A stretch of 64,000 nucleotides of DNA from CAYZJD01 sp964483455. Lineage in GTDB: Bacteria; Acidobacteriota; Terriglobia; Bryobacterales; Bryobacteraceae. A model generated the notes under the pieces. That model was not told the DNA's origin. It made no database searches and was given only the letters and a program-made list of their open reading frames with translations. Location: positions 1-64,000 of the forward strand of contig CAZACK010000003.1 of NCBI GenBank assembly GCA_964483455.1, in the 5' to 3' direction. Each line of letters begins with the position of its first letter. The stretch's first letter is position 1. The position numbers and the translations under genes are program-made. Positions 8,420 to 17,133 of the stretch are shown here, in pieces.

Positions 8420-8925
8420 TATTCGAAGATCTCTCGCAACGGGACCACGATCTCCGGATTCACGGTGCGGAGGGCGCCGTCCTCCGGTTCGTAATCTCCG
8501 GATGGCGTGTAGACACGGCTCTCGAACGTCTCCGGATCGATGACCCACACGTACGACACACCGAACGCCAGGCATTCTTTGATCTTGCGCTCCAGCCGCA
8601 ACATCCGGTCCTCCGGAGACAGGGTCTCGATCCAGAGAAACGGCGGCCGCGTGAAGATCTTCTCATCCGGCTCTTCCCCCACCACCACGCAGATGTCGGG
8701 AATGCGGTACCGTCTGGGCCCAAGCTGTATCCGCTGCTCCGGAAACACGTGGATGTTCCACCTCTTGCGCCTGCCGTGAAGATAGGCGCTCAGATGCATC
8801 TGCAACTTGCTGTGCGGTTTCTCGCCCACATTTCTCTCCAGGAGCTCGCCGTCCACGTACTCCATGTCAGGCTCGTAGACGGTTCGCAGATACTCTTCCA
8901 GGGGAACCAAAGTGGTCGCTGCCAT
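8416..8925 (-). CDS. Uma2-family (DUF820) putative restriction-endonuclease-fold protein
   Basis: A 169-residue Uma2/DUF820 protein with PD-(D/E)xK-like signatures: EYVDGELLERN, the catalytic-type Asp in YRIPDICVV, the Glu in FLWIETLSPEDR, the Lys in ERKIKECLAFGVSYVWVIDP, and the ending YEPEDGALRTVNPEIVVPL. The family is expanded in Cyanobacteria, Chloroflexi and Acidobacteria, and its cellular role is not established. The ATG ending at 8925 gives the normal family start (VPLEEYLRTVYEPDMEYVDG). It stands alone and converges on the SDR gene. Confidence 0.85.
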   Translation of the reverse strand: MAATTLVPLEEYLRTVYEPDMEYVDGELLERNVGEKPHSKLQMHLSAYLHGRRKRWNIHVFPEQRIQLGPRRYRIPDICVVVGEEPDEKIFTRPPFLWIETLSPEDRMLRLERKIKECLAFGVSYVWVIDPETFESRVYTPSGDYEPEDGALRTVNPEIVVPLREIFEY

Positions 8926-8939
8926 AACTCTAAGAATAC

Positions 8940-8969
8940 CTCTGCGTCCTCTGCGGCTCTGCGGTGAAG
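8940..8969 (-). repeat. dispersed intergenic 30-base repeat, copy 1
   Basis: A CTCTGCG/CTCTGCGG-rich string between the Uma2 start and the PPi-PFK stop. By eye it matches 27 of 30 bases of the reverse complement of 41012-41041. Both copies are intergenic. Similar strings occur between genes in other bacteria in my memory, but this was not checked. Confidence 0.6.
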
Positions 8970-10178
8970 TCACCCCACGATCAACTTCGGAACCACGATC
9001 TCCCGCAGACCCGCCCGAGCCTCGACCTCCCCCGCCAGCGGCGCCGCGTACTCGCAGAACGGCGGCAGCACGTCGTTGCCAGACGGCGCGATCCACTCGG
9101 CGGGCAGCAGCCTCTCGGTGTTCGCCACCGCCGACAAGTCCGCCAGCCCCGTCGCGCAGCGGTACTCCGGGTCCGGCTCCCGCACCAGCGTGACCATCTT
9201 GTCGGTGACGCCCTCGACCGCCGCGCGCACCGCCGCCTGCCCGCAAAGATAAGCCTCGGCGCGGTCCGTTTCCGAGACATACGCCATGCTCGCCCGGCCG
9301 AGCAGGCCGGGCTTCTCGCTGCGCGCCCGCAGGTTCAGGCCCTTCGTCACCAACTGCGACAGCGTGTGAGCGAGGTTGCCGGCCAGCTTGTGCTGGAAGC
9401 CGTCGCTCTTCACCATCTCCGCGCCGAACGGCTCGCCCTTCTCGTTAAGCTGCCCTTCGCAGACCGCCACCACCACCCGCTTCAGTCGCTTGTAGACGGC
9501 CTCCACGTCGGCCAGGAATTTCTCCTCGGAGATCCGCCGCTCCGGGACGTAGATCAGGTGGGGCGCGTCGTCAGGTTCCTTCCGCGCCAGCGCGGTCGAA
9601 GCCACCAGCCAGCCGGCGTTGCGGCCCATCACCTCGACCACCGTGACCGGCGTGGGCAGCGCCCGGTTGTCGCCGCCGATGTCCCGCAGCGCGTGCGCGA
9701 TGAACCGGGCGGCCGAGCCGTAGCCCGGGCAATGGTCGGTCTCGGCCAGGTCGTTGTCGATGGTTTTGGGAATGCCGACGACGCGCATCTCGTAGCCGCT
9801 TGCGCGCGCCAGCCGCGAGACGTGGTGCGCCGTGTCCATCGAGTCGTTGCCGCCGTTGTAGAAAAAATAGCGGACGCCGTGCGCCTTGAAAACGGCGAGG
9901 ATCCGCTCGTAATCGGCGGCGGAGACTTTGCGCCGGCAAGAGCCGAGCGCCGAACCGGTGGTGCGCCCGACGGCGGTCACCACCTCTACGTTCTGGGCCG
10001 AAAGATCGAGGAACTCGTCGTTCAGGACGCCGAGGATGCCGTGCCGCGCGCCGTACAGCGCGGCGATTTCCGGATGCCGCCGGAACTCGTCGATGACGCC
10101 GGCCAGGCTCGCATTGATCACTTGGGTCGGGCCCCCGCCGTGAGCCACGACGGCGATGCCCCGCAGTGTTTCGCTCAT
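8970..10178 (-). CDS. 6-phosphofructokinase, probably pyrophosphate-dependent
   Basis: A 402-residue PfkA-superfamily enzyme. GGGPTQVINASLAGVI is the N-terminal phosphate loop, GGNDSMDT is the donor-site motif, PKTIDNDLAETDHCPGYGSA is the catalytic loop with the general-base Asp, and VEVMGRNAGWLVAS follows. An Asp after GGN and a Lys in PKTIDND are the residues that mark PPi users; ATP enzymes carry Gly at both places. It would phosphorylate fructose-6-phosphate reversibly. The start lies 4 bases after the PfkB-kinase stop, so it closes the agaS operon and may phosphorylate the ketose-6-phosphate made upstream. Confidence 0.9.
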   Translation of the reverse strand: MSETLRGIAVVAHGGGPTQVINASLAGVIDEFRRHPEIAALYGARHGILGVLNDEFLDLSAQNVEVVTAVGRTTGSALGSCRRKVSAADYERILAVFKAHGVRYFFYNGGNDSMDTAHHVSRLARASGYEMRVVGIPKTIDNDLAETDHCPGYGSAARFIAHALRDIGGDNRALPTPVTVVEVMGRNAGWLVASTALARKEPDDAPHLIYVPERRISEEKFLADVEAVYKRLKRVVVAVCEGQLNEKGEPFGAEMVKSDGFQHKLAGNLAHTLSQLVTKGLNLRARSEKPGLLGRASMAYVSETDRAEAYLCGQAAVRAAVEGVTDKMVTLVREPDPEYRCATGLADLSAVANTERLLPAEWIAPSGNDVLPPFCEYAAPLAGEVEARAGLREIVVPKLIVG

Positions 10179-10182
10179 GACG

Positions 10183-11079
10183 TTACTCGAAGGCGGCGGT
10201 TCCGCCGATGCGGGTGACGGCCCGCGCGCCGGCCTCGATGCCGGCTCTTGCGCACTCCTCGAGCGGCGCGCCCTTGACGAAGCGCGTCAAAAAGCCGGCG
10301 TTGAAACTGTCGCCCGCGCCGGTGGTCTCCACGACTTTCACCTTCACCGCCGGGGCCTCGAACGCGCCGCCCGCGCTGTGAATGAGAGCTCCCCGGGCGC
10401 CCATCTTGACGGCCACGATCCGCGCCAGCTTGCCCAGTTCCGCCGCCGCCTCCCGGACATCGGAGCATCCCGCCAACCGCAGAGCCTCGTCCTCGTTCGG
10501 GAAAAAGACATCAGTCTCCGCGAGCGCCTGGCGGATGCCGGAATCCCAACGCTCCGAGGGATCCCAGTTGCAGTCGAGCGAAGTGGTGAGGCCGAGCTTG
10601 CGGGCGCGCCGGAACAGGGCCGGTGTACCCGGCTGCAACTTCGTTTGTAAGAAGTAGCAGCCGGCGTGCAGATGCCGGGCGCGCGCGAGGTAGCCGGACG
10701 GTACGTCGGCCGCCCGCAGCATCTCGATGGTCCCGGCGTAAGTCGCGCCTTCGCGCCGCGCTCCGCGCGTGATCCACACGGTGATCCCCGTCTTCGGCTT
10801 CGGTACGCGCCGCAAGTGCCTGAGATCGACGCCCGCCCACCGAAGCCGCTCCGCGCAGAAACGGCCGAGGAAATCGTCGCCGACGACGCCCACGAACCCC
10901 ACCTTCGCCCCGAGCCTCGCCAGGTTGAACGCGGTGATCGAGCTCGAACCGCCGAGGATCAGGTCCATGCCCTCCGCCATCTTCTCCTTGTCCAGTTCGA
11001 GGGGCGGCACTTCGGTCAGGATGAGGTCGGCGTTCACCTCGCCGGCGACGATCACATCCAGGGTCCGCCTAGTCTTCAT
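10183..11079 (-). CDS. PfkB-family carbohydrate kinase
   Basis: A 298-residue ribokinase-fold kinase. AGEVNADLILTEV opens the fold, LGGSSSITAFNLARLGAKVG is the sugar-binding region, and VVETTGAGDSFNAGF is the C-terminal PfkB signature with the catalytic Asp. TAYLORED substrates cannot be read directly. Following an AgaS-type isomerase, a tagatose-6-phosphate or fructose-6-phosphate kinase role is the likeliest inference. Its start overlaps the agaS 3' end by 11 bases and its stop is 4 bases from the PFK start, a tight three-gene operon. Confidence 0.88.
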   Translation of the reverse strand: MKTRRTLDVIVAGEVNADLILTEVPPLELDKEKMAEGMDLILGGSSSITAFNLARLGAKVGFVGVVGDDFLGRFCAERLRWAGVDLRHLRRVPKPKTGITVWITRGARREGATYAGTIEMLRAADVPSGYLARARHLHAGCYFLQTKLQPGTPALFRRARKLGLTTSLDCNWDPSERWDSGIRQALAETDVFFPNEDEALRLAGCSDVREAAAELGKLARIVAVKMGARGALIHSAGGAFEAPAVKVKVVETTGAGDSFNAGFLTRFVKGAPLEECARAGIEAGARAVTRIGGTAAFE

Positions 11080-12127
11080 AGATTCGTACCCCCTGGACCA
11101 CCCGGTGAATCACGCCGCCGGGGCTGGGGCTGTCCGGGTTCATTCCCAGGCGCATGCTCAGGCTGTGCGCCAGGAGCTGCGGAAAGACGATGTCCGCCGG
11201 CGTCCGCAGGTAATCCGCTAGCGAAGAAGCTGCGGTCGAAATCGCGATCTCGAAGGCGGCGGAGTCCGCGTCCGCCGGCCCCAGCGCGATCAGCCTCCCG
11301 ATGTTCTTCGCGCGCAACTCGTTCACCAGGTCCATCTCGTAACGCCGCAGCCGGGCGTCGGACGACAGGAAGCAAAGCACCAGGCTGTCAGGCTCGAGGA
11401 AGCTCATCGGTCCGTGCCGCACGCCGAGGTAAGTTTCCGCCAAAGTGGCGATGCGCCCGGCGGTCATCTCCAGGATCTTCAGGCAGGTTTCGCGGGCGGC
11501 GCCGAACAGCGCTTGCGATGCCAGCGCGACAACCCGGGCCGGCGGGTTCTCGGCCAGGCGCAGCGCGGTGGCGGCGTGGCGATCGAGGATCTCGACGGCC
11601 CCGTCGCAGAGCGCCGGCAGCGCGTCCTCGACTTCCCTCAATCGGGCAAGGCAATACCCGGCCAGAACCAGGTTCGAGAACGAACTTGTCATGGCCAGGC
11701 TCCGGTCGTTGGACCGGGGGTCGAGCAGAACCGCCGTGACGCCGGGCCTGTTTGCGAGCTTCCCGTTCGGGTTCGTGGTAAGGGCGATGTGTCGCACATC
11801 CGGCAATCGCCGCTCGATCTTGTCCACCACCGCCACTGATTCCGGGCTGTCGCCGGACCGCGCCAGCGACACCACCAGAGAGATCCCCGCCAGCACGCCT
11901 TCAAAATCAAGGAACAGCTCCGTGGACGGAACCGCGCGCGACCCTGGCCAGGCCGCCTCGACCGCCATCGCCGCATAGGCCGATGTCCCGGCGCCGGTGA
12001 TTACTGCCGGCGGCAGTGCGCCCAGCGCGGAGTCTCTCACCCGCCGGAGTGTCTCGCGCCACGTTTCCGGCTGCTGCCGGATCTCGGCGAGCGTGATCTC
12101 GCCGCGCCGCTGATTTCCGAGGTCCAT
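11069..12127 (-). CDS. agaS: AgaS-type SIS-domain amino-sugar phosphate isomerase/deaminase
   Basis: A 352-residue protein with two SIS domains. The first contains VITGAGTSAYAAMAVE and the phosphate-binding LARSGDSPESVAVVD. MTSSFSNLVLAGYCLAR links the two, and the second has ARETCLKILEMTAGRI followed by the active-site region ETYLGVRHGPMSFLE. These match AgaS, which converts galactosamine-6-phosphate to tagatose-6-phosphate and ammonia, more closely than GlmS or FrlB. It leads the operon agaS - PfkB kinase - PPi-PFK. No aldolase, PTS or deacetylase gene is adjacent, so the pathway is incomplete in this window. Confidence 0.8.
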   Translation of the reverse strand: MDLGNQRRGEITLAEIRQQPETWRETLRRVRDSALGALPPAVITGAGTSAYAAMAVEAAWPGSRAVPSTELFLDFEGVLAGISLVVSLARSGDSPESVAVVDKIERRLPDVRHIALTTNPNGKLANRPGVTAVLLDPRSNDRSLAMTSSFSNLVLAGYCLARLREVEDALPALCDGAVEILDRHAATALRLAENPPARVVALASQALFGAARETCLKILEMTAGRIATLAETYLGVRHGPMSFLEPDSLVLCFLSSDARLRRYEMDLVNELRAKNIGRLIALGPADADSAAFEIAISTAASSLADYLRTPADIVFPQLLAHSLSMRLGMNPDSPSPGGVIHRVVQGVRIYED

Positions 12128-12276
12128 ATCCGCAAGAAGGCATGATACGCCGCGCTGCGCCGGGCGTTCAAGGCTCCTTCACAACCGGTCTGCGGCGGGG
12201 CCGGGGCTTTCGCCTGCCCGGAGTTGGCCGTTGCGACTTCCTCAACATCCTCCGAGGGTCGTCCTGCAATACCGGC

Positions 12277-13077
12277 TCATGGCGCAGCGGACAGCGCGCG
12301 GCGGGTGTTTTCGATCATGTGCAGCAGGAAGTCTTTGTGCACCGACGAGATGAATCGGTTCACGAGCCACCCCAGCGCCAGCGGCGCATCCCGAGACAGC
12401 GACACTCCTTCGATCTGAATGTAGGTGCCGCCGTCCTTCTCCCAATAACGCCGGTAGGAGTTCGAGGCCCAGAGAAAGCCGCGATCCTCGCCGCTTCGCC
12501 CTACTTCCTGGACCTTGGTCGTGCGCGCGCGGCTTACGTGGCGGGACGCGTCCAGCCGCTTGTATTCAAAGGCTTGTTCGGTATCCACCGTTGCACTCAG
12601 CCCCTTCTTTTGATAAATCCGGAGGGCGATGCGGCCCCCATCGGTCCTGCTCTCCAGGAGCCTGCAAGCAACGACGTCGGGAGCGTAGTAGCGAGCGTAG
12701 TTGTCGTAGTCGTGGACGAGGGACAACGTCTTCGCCAGCGAGACGCCCGGCACGAACAGGAGCGCCACATAATGGTGGATGATCGCACCGGGCGCCCTGA
12801 TCGGCCGGCCATGGTCCTTCGTGACCAGTTTCTCAACGAACACCTCGCCGCGGCGGAGCCGCCCGTAGCGCTCGTCGCGCAAAGCCGGCTCCGCGTCGAT
12901 CCACAAGTAGACGCCGCGTGCGAGTTCCTCCTCCATGCGCGCCTCTGTGAGTTGCGCGTAGTGATCGTACGCGCGGCGGATTACGGGCGTGAGCACGGCC
13001 GCCTGCCCAGGGAGCGAGCTGAGGAGGAATCCGGCCAAAAAGCTTGCGATGGACCATCGACGGCGGGCGGCAGGCAC
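12277..13077 (-). CDS. exported START-like (SRPBCC) domain protein, unknown function
   Basis: About 266 residues. From the GTG ending at 13077 the protein begins with an ideal signal peptide (ARRRWSIASFLAGFLLSSLPGQA); an ATG at 13146 would add a 23-residue leader in front of it. The mature part looks like a START/SRPBCC fold: AIIHHYVALLFVPGVSLAKT, LVHDYDNYARYYAPDV, then alternating strands (RIALRIYQKKGL, FLWASNSYRRYWEKDGGTYI) and a long terminal helix. Such proteins often bind lipids or hydrophobic ligands in the periplasm. Related genes in Solibacter-type genomes are hypothetical. It stands alone. Confidence 0.65.
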   Translation of the reverse strand: MPAARRRWSIASFLAGFLLSSLPGQAAVLTPVIRRAYDHYAQLTEARMEEELARGVYLWIDAEPALRDERYGRLRRGEVFVEKLVTKDHGRPIRAPGAIIHHYVALLFVPGVSLAKTLSLVHDYDNYARYYAPDVVACRLLESRTDGGRIALRIYQKKGLSATVDTEQAFEYKRLDASRHVSRARTTKVQEVGRSGEDRGFLWASNSYRRYWEKDGGTYIQIEGVSLSRDAPLALGWLVNRFISSVHKDFLLHMIENTRRALSAAP

Positions 13078-13428
13078 TGTGATCAATCTTATCGGAAAGC
13101 AGTGACGACATCCACGCGGGCTGACTGCCGGGGCCTGCAAGCGCATTGACTCTTCGTAGCGGAGCGCGGGTTCTTCCTTGCCCGGAGCTGACTGGTGGGC
13201 CTTTATCTCGCCTCGCCGATGTGCGCCGGATCTCATTGGAGTACAATTGAGAATCGGCCGGGGAACTCAGTGGGGGAATCCTGGGTCGAGACTGCTGGAC
13301 TTGCCCGTGGCGCGTGTGGATCTGGTCAAACTCGCGCCGGCGTAGCCGTGGTCGATTTGCTCTTGGCTTCACGCAAAGCCTACGGGCTCGTGGAGGCGAA
13401 GCCTCCACCGGGACAACAAAGACGATCC
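13078..13428. other. divergent intergenic region
   Basis: About 350 bases between the START-like gene and the outer-membrane barrel gene. No ORF with coding character is seen; the open frames here are extensions of the flanking genes. The stretch contains a tight hairpin at 13390-13408, and promoters for both genes are expected in it, but no convincing -35/-10 pair was found. Confidence 0.5.
13390..13408 (+). promoter_or_regulatory. 8-bp perfect hairpin in the 5' region of the barrel-protein gene
   Basis: GTGGAGGC, loop GAA, then GCCTCCAC, ending 20 bases before the ATG at 13429. It has no T-run, so it is not a classical terminator. It may be a 5'-UTR structure or a repeat relic. Confidence 0.45.
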
Positions 13429-14190
13429 ATGCATCACAGATCGACGATTCACTCCACACCGGGCCGCCTGGCGGCCGCGATTGCCATCGTGCTCGCAGCG
13501 TCGCTGTTCCTTCTGGCGCCGCCCGCACCGGCTCAGGAGTACGTCGGACGCTTCTCGGTATACGCGGGACGGATGTTTCTCAATAGTCCTCATGTCGATC
13601 TCTTCCAACCCGGCTATCATTTCGAGGCGGGAATGAGGCTGTCCCGGCACGTCAGCGTGGGTTTCGACTACAGCAGGGGCACGGGCGACACGGCGTTGAC
13701 ACCGGACCTGGCGACGGACGCCTTGCAGCAACAGATCAACTCGTACTTGGATCCATTGAAGGCCGCGGGGATTCTGCCTGCCGATTACGTGCCCAGCCTG
13801 CCGCTCAAATCGATCACCCAGACCTTCGCCGCCGGCCCGCAGTTTCCGTATCGCCGGTTCAATCGCGTGACGCTGTTCATCCGGCCGTCCATCGGAGCCA
13901 TACACGAAGCCGCAACGGCGCATCCCACCGATCTGATCACCCAGATCATGGTCGGGCAAATCGCTCCAACGGGGAAGAAGGAGGACTGGACGCCATTCTA
14001 TGGAGTCGGCGGCGGCGTGGCCCTCAACATCACCAAGAATTTCAGCTTGCTCGTGCAGGCGGACTTCGTGCGCGATCACCTGTTCCCGGACCTGTTGAAA
14101 GACGGGCGAAACACGCTGCGCTTCTCCATCGGCCCGGGGTTTCAGTTTGGCGGGAACGTGCCGCGGTCCAATCGCCGGTGGCCTTGGTAG
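13429..14190 (+). CDS. outer-membrane beta-barrel protein
   Basis: A 253-residue protein with a long signal peptide (AAAIAIVLAASLFLLAPPAPAQ) followed by strand-like segments with alternating hydrophobic residues: YVGRFSVYAGRMFL, FEAGMRLSRHVSVGFDYSRG, RVTLFIRPSIGAIHEA, FYGVGGGVALNITKNFSLLV and FSIGPGFQFGG. This resembles the OmpA/OMP_b-brl class of small 8-stranded barrels. The ATG at 13429 is chosen because the signal peptide begins there. The substrate or role is unknown. The M14 peptidase gene starts 14 bases after its stop and may be co-transcribed. Confidence 0.75.
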   Translation: MHHRSTIHSTPGRLAAAIAIVLAASLFLLAPPAPAQEYVGRFSVYAGRMFLNSPHVDLFQPGYHFEAGMRLSRHVSVGFDYSRGTGDTALTPDLATDALQQQINSYLDPLKAAGILPADYVPSLPLKSITQTFAAGPQFPYRRFNRVTLFIRPSIGAIHEAATAHPTDLITQIMVGQIAPTGKKEDWTPFYGVGGGVALNITKNFSLLVQADFVRDHLFPDLLKDGRNTLRFSIGPGFQFGGNVPRSNRRWPW

Positions 14191-14204
14191 CACGGTAACG
14201 CCGG

Positions 14205-15398
14205 ATGAAACGCAGGCTGTTCCTGGGAACGGTTGGGTGCGGACTCTATAACAACGTCGCCCGCGGTCAAAGCAAATTTCCGAACATCCCGCCCGAGTAT
14301 CTACTGGAAGCCGAGCGCATCCCGGACTTCTGGGTGAGCACCGTGGAAGGCGTCACCCGCTTTCTCGACGAGCGCATCCGCGCCGGAACTTGCGCGGCGA
14401 TCGGAACGTCCGCCGGCGGCCGGACCATTCGCGCCGTCTTCTACGGGCGGCCGCGTCAGGCGAAAGGAACTACCACCTTTTCCGGCTCCCTGGGCTTCGG
14501 CGATGTCCGTGCCTTCACCGGGCCGGACCACGAGCGTCGAGTCTACATGGCGATGGCCGCCGTTCACGGCGGGGAGTTTGAGGGCATCGTCGGCGTGGTG
14601 AACCTGCTCTCGGTGCTGGAGACTGGCAAGGACCTGCGCGGCAAGCCATGGCCGGAGATCTCCGGCGCGGCCAGGGCGCTCGACCGCATCATCCTGATTC
14701 CGGTCACCAACGTGGACGGCCGCGCCCGCGTGCCGCTTCGGATGGGACACCACCGTGGATCAGACGAAACAATCCCCGAGTATTTCAACACCGGAGGCTG
14801 GCCGGACGGGAAGAACATCGGCTGGCCGGACTGCAAGCAGTTCATCCCCCTGGATTTCTCCCGCACGCAATTTCCCGGCGGCTATCCGAACGATGCCGGC
14901 GTCAACATCCAGCACGACGACTTCTTTGGCCGCCGCCAGCCGGAAACCGAGGCGCTGTTTGAGTTGGCGGCGCGGGAACGGCCGGACCTCATCCTGAACA
15001 TGCACACCGGGGCGGTGTTTCCCCTGATGCACCGTCCGTCCGCGGAACCCGCGCTCACGCCGGTCTTTGAGGCGCTGTTCCGCCGCGTGCAGGCCCGCCT
15101 GGCGTCGGAGGGACTTCAGGCCTCCGCCGATCCGGAGCAGGAAGGCGATCCGGCCCGTGTGAAGACGCCGTCGCCCTACAACCTGGACACCGCTCTGAAC
15201 CTGCACTGCGGCGCTCTGAGCGTGGTGATCGAGTCGCCGTCCCATGCGGCTTCGACGGCCAAGCGTGCGGGCCGACCAGTGATCTTCACGCCCGAGAATC
15301 TGCTCGACGCGCAACTGCTGTGCCACCAGGAGGCGATGAAGTTCCTGGTCGAGACCGGTGGCCGCTCCCGCTGGACGCCGTCGAAACGGGCGAAGTGA
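14205..15398 (+). CDS. M14-family zinc carboxypeptidase-like protein
   Basis: A 397-residue protein with M14 zinc ligands: HGGEFEG (His and Glu, around residue 122) and the third ligand in ILNMHTG. A late Glu in SVVIESPSHA would be the catalytic base. NVDGRARVPLR resembles the substrate-side NPDG region of the family. A twin-arginine-like N-terminus (MKRRLFLGTVGCG) suggests export, although the hydrophobic core is short. M14 members here could be carboxypeptidases or amidases of cell-wall peptides. It follows the barrel gene closely and converges on the phosphatase gene. Confidence 0.8.
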   Translation: MKRRLFLGTVGCGLYNNVARGQSKFPNIPPEYLLEAERIPDFWVSTVEGVTRFLDERIRAGTCAAIGTSAGGRTIRAVFYGRPRQAKGTTTFSGSLGFGDVRAFTGPDHERRVYMAMAAVHGGEFEGIVGVVNLLSVLETGKDLRGKPWPEISGAARALDRIILIPVTNVDGRARVPLRMGHHRGSDETIPEYFNTGGWPDGKNIGWPDCKQFIPLDFSRTQFPGGYPNDAGVNIQHDDFFGRRQPETEALFELAARERPDLILNMHTGAVFPLMHRPSAEPALTPVFEALFRRVQARLASEGLQASADPEQEGDPARVKTPSPYNLDTALNLHCGALSVVIESPSHAASTAKRAGRPVIFTPENLLDAQLLCHQEAMKFLVETGGRSRWTPSKRAK

Positions 15399-15557
15399 GC
15401 GGAGACTCCCCACTTGACCGGCTCGGGTGTTGCCGGCTGGTATCGGTTGCTCTCGAAGGGCAATCCTGATCTGGGCGGACGGCCATCCGTAAGTTGGGAG
15501 AACTCCCCGACCAACTTCTCGTTCTGACATCGTCGCGCAGCGCGATCCGAGGATATG

Positions 15558-15577
15558 GTGACAGCGTAGCCTGTCAC
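15558..15577 (-). repeat. 7-bp inverted repeat at the end of the phosphatase gene; related half-site at 63796-63808
   Basis: GTGACAG, loop CGTAGC, CTGTCAC. The phosphatase stop codon (15574-15576) lies inside one arm, so it may act as a terminator stem, although no T-run follows on either strand. Thirteen bases of the element (GTGACAGGCTACG) recur at 63796-63808 just after thrS, which points to a dispersed palindromic repeat. Confidence 0.5.
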
Positions 15578-17127
15578 TGTATGATCTGGTCGAGGACGCG
15601 CCCCGTCGAGCCGCTGGGGGTCTCTACCTCGAGAATCGTCGCCAGCGTCGGGGCGATGTCGTTGATCGCGACATTCTGGTTGTACACGCCGGGCTTGATG
15701 CCCGGCCCCATGAAGATCAGCGGTAAGTGGGTGTCGTAGCTGTACACACTGCCGTGGGACGTGCCTTCGTTGCCGTAGATCCAGTACGGCTCGAGCAGCG
15801 TGATCACGTCGCCCGAGCGCCGGGGGTGAAACCCGTTGGCCACGCACCGCCCGATCGGGTCCGGCTCGAATTGCCCGTTCACAAGTTGTTCCCTGGTGTA
15901 CACGCGGGCGACTCCCGGAACCTTGCGCAGCGCGGCGGCCAGCGTACGCTGGACCTCTGCCAGGTTCAGCTTTCTCTCCAGAATCAACGCCTCGTTGAGA
16001 TAGTACGCGCCATACACCGAGTCGAGAATCCAGCGGCCCGGGCCATATCTTGCCGCCAGGGACTGGTTGGCGGCCGTATTCAGAGTCGCCTCGCGCATCC
16101 GGCCGGACGGCATCCGTCGCATCGCGTTCTCCTCCGGCACCGGCGCGACGCCGTGATCCGCCGTCAGCACCACCAGCACGTATTCGAGGCCCAGCTTCCC
16201 GCCGAGGAATCGGAAGAACCGGTCGAGGGTCTGGTCGGTGTGGATCGAGATGTCCCGCACCAGCGGCGAGTCCGGCCCGACTTCGTGGCCGACGTGGTCG
16301 TTGGAGGAGAAGCTGAAGGCCAGCAGATCCGTCGCGCCTCGGGCCCCGAGCCGCTCGGCTTCGATCGCACGCTCGGCTAACTGCTCCACGACGTCGTTGC
16401 CGAACGGGCTGGCCTGCACGGCCTGGAAGTATGCCGGCCCAATGACCGAGGGAAGCTTCAAGAATGGAGCCCCGTTCCCGGAGGCGATGCTCGGTTTCCA
16501 TTCGGCGCCCGTGTATTGACTCAGAGCGCCGCTGGCGTTGAACTCGCGCACCCAGGCGGGAAGCTCCGGGAAATACCAGGTGCTGCTGACGAAGCTGCCC
16601 GAGGCCGAGTCGAACCAGTAGGCGGCATCGGCCATGCGGCCGACGGTCAGAATCGCCGACCGATCCTTCAACGACATGCCGATGACGCGCGACTCACCGC
16701 GGCCCGACATCTTCAGCTCGTCGGCCACGGTGCTGACCAGCAGACGGTGCGGAGACGCGCCGGCGCCCGACACGGCGCCGAGGCGCTGCACGCCGGCGTC
16801 GGAGACGCTGGTCACCCTTTTGCCGGACTCGCGGTCATACCACTCGTTGCCGGCGATGCCGCTCAAGAAAGGCGGCGCGCCGGTGAGGATGGTCGAATGG
16901 CCGACCGCTGTGACCGTTGGGAAGTGTTGGAGGTGCGCGTTGGTCATGACCGCGCCGTGTTTCAGCAGACGGTCGAGGCCGCCGCTGTAGTCACCGCGGA
17001 AGCGGGTCAGGTAATCGTAGCGGAATTGGTCGATGGCAATGACGACCACCAGCTTGGGCCGCACGGCCGCGCCGACCGGAAGGCACAGCAACAGCAAGGT
17101 CTGGACGATTCGGATGAGCTTATTCAT
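15574..17127 (-). CDS. PafA-like alkaline phosphatase-superfamily phosphomonoesterase
   Basis: A 517-residue secreted enzyme. After the signal peptide (MNKLIRIVQTLLLLCLPVGA) comes VVVIAIDQFRYDYLTRF with the first metal Asp, and the nucleophile Thr lies in FPTVTAVGHSTILTGAPP. FSFSSNDHVGHEVGPDS and LVVLTADHGVAPVPEE supply further metal ligands. TSHGSVYSYDTHLPLIFMGP and NDIAPTLATILEVE close the alkaline phosphatase fold. PafA-type enzymes release phosphate from monoesters in the periplasm, usually under phosphate shortage. It starts 6 bases after the PQQ dehydrogenase stop and so may belong to that transcript. Confidence 0.88.
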   Translation of the reverse strand: MNKLIRIVQTLLLLCLPVGAAVRPKLVVVIAIDQFRYDYLTRFRGDYSGGLDRLLKHGAVMTNAHLQHFPTVTAVGHSTILTGAPPFLSGIAGNEWYDRESGKRVTSVSDAGVQRLGAVSGAGASPHRLLVSTVADELKMSGRGESRVIGMSLKDRSAILTVGRMADAAYWFDSASGSFVSSTWYFPELPAWVREFNASGALSQYTGAEWKPSIASGNGAPFLKLPSVIGPAYFQAVQASPFGNDVVEQLAERAIEAERLGARGATDLLAFSFSSNDHVGHEVGPDSPLVRDISIHTDQTLDRFFRFLGGKLGLEYVLVVLTADHGVAPVPEENAMRRMPSGRMREATLNTAANQSLAARYGPGRWILDSVYGAYYLNEALILERKLNLAEVQRTLAAALRKVPGVARVYTREQLVNGQFEPDPIGRCVANGFHPRRSGDVITLLEPYWIYGNEGTSHGSVYSYDTHLPLIFMGPGIKPGVYNQNVAINDIAPTLATILEVETPSGSTGRVLDQIIQ

Positions 17128-17133
17128 GAAATG

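Noticed and set aside
12142..13149. 335-codon plus-strand ORF
   Set aside because: Antisense to the START-like protein, which has a signal peptide and fold character.
13195..13428. N-terminal extension of the outer-membrane protein
   Set aside because: The frame is open but has no coding character, and the signal peptide begins at 13429.
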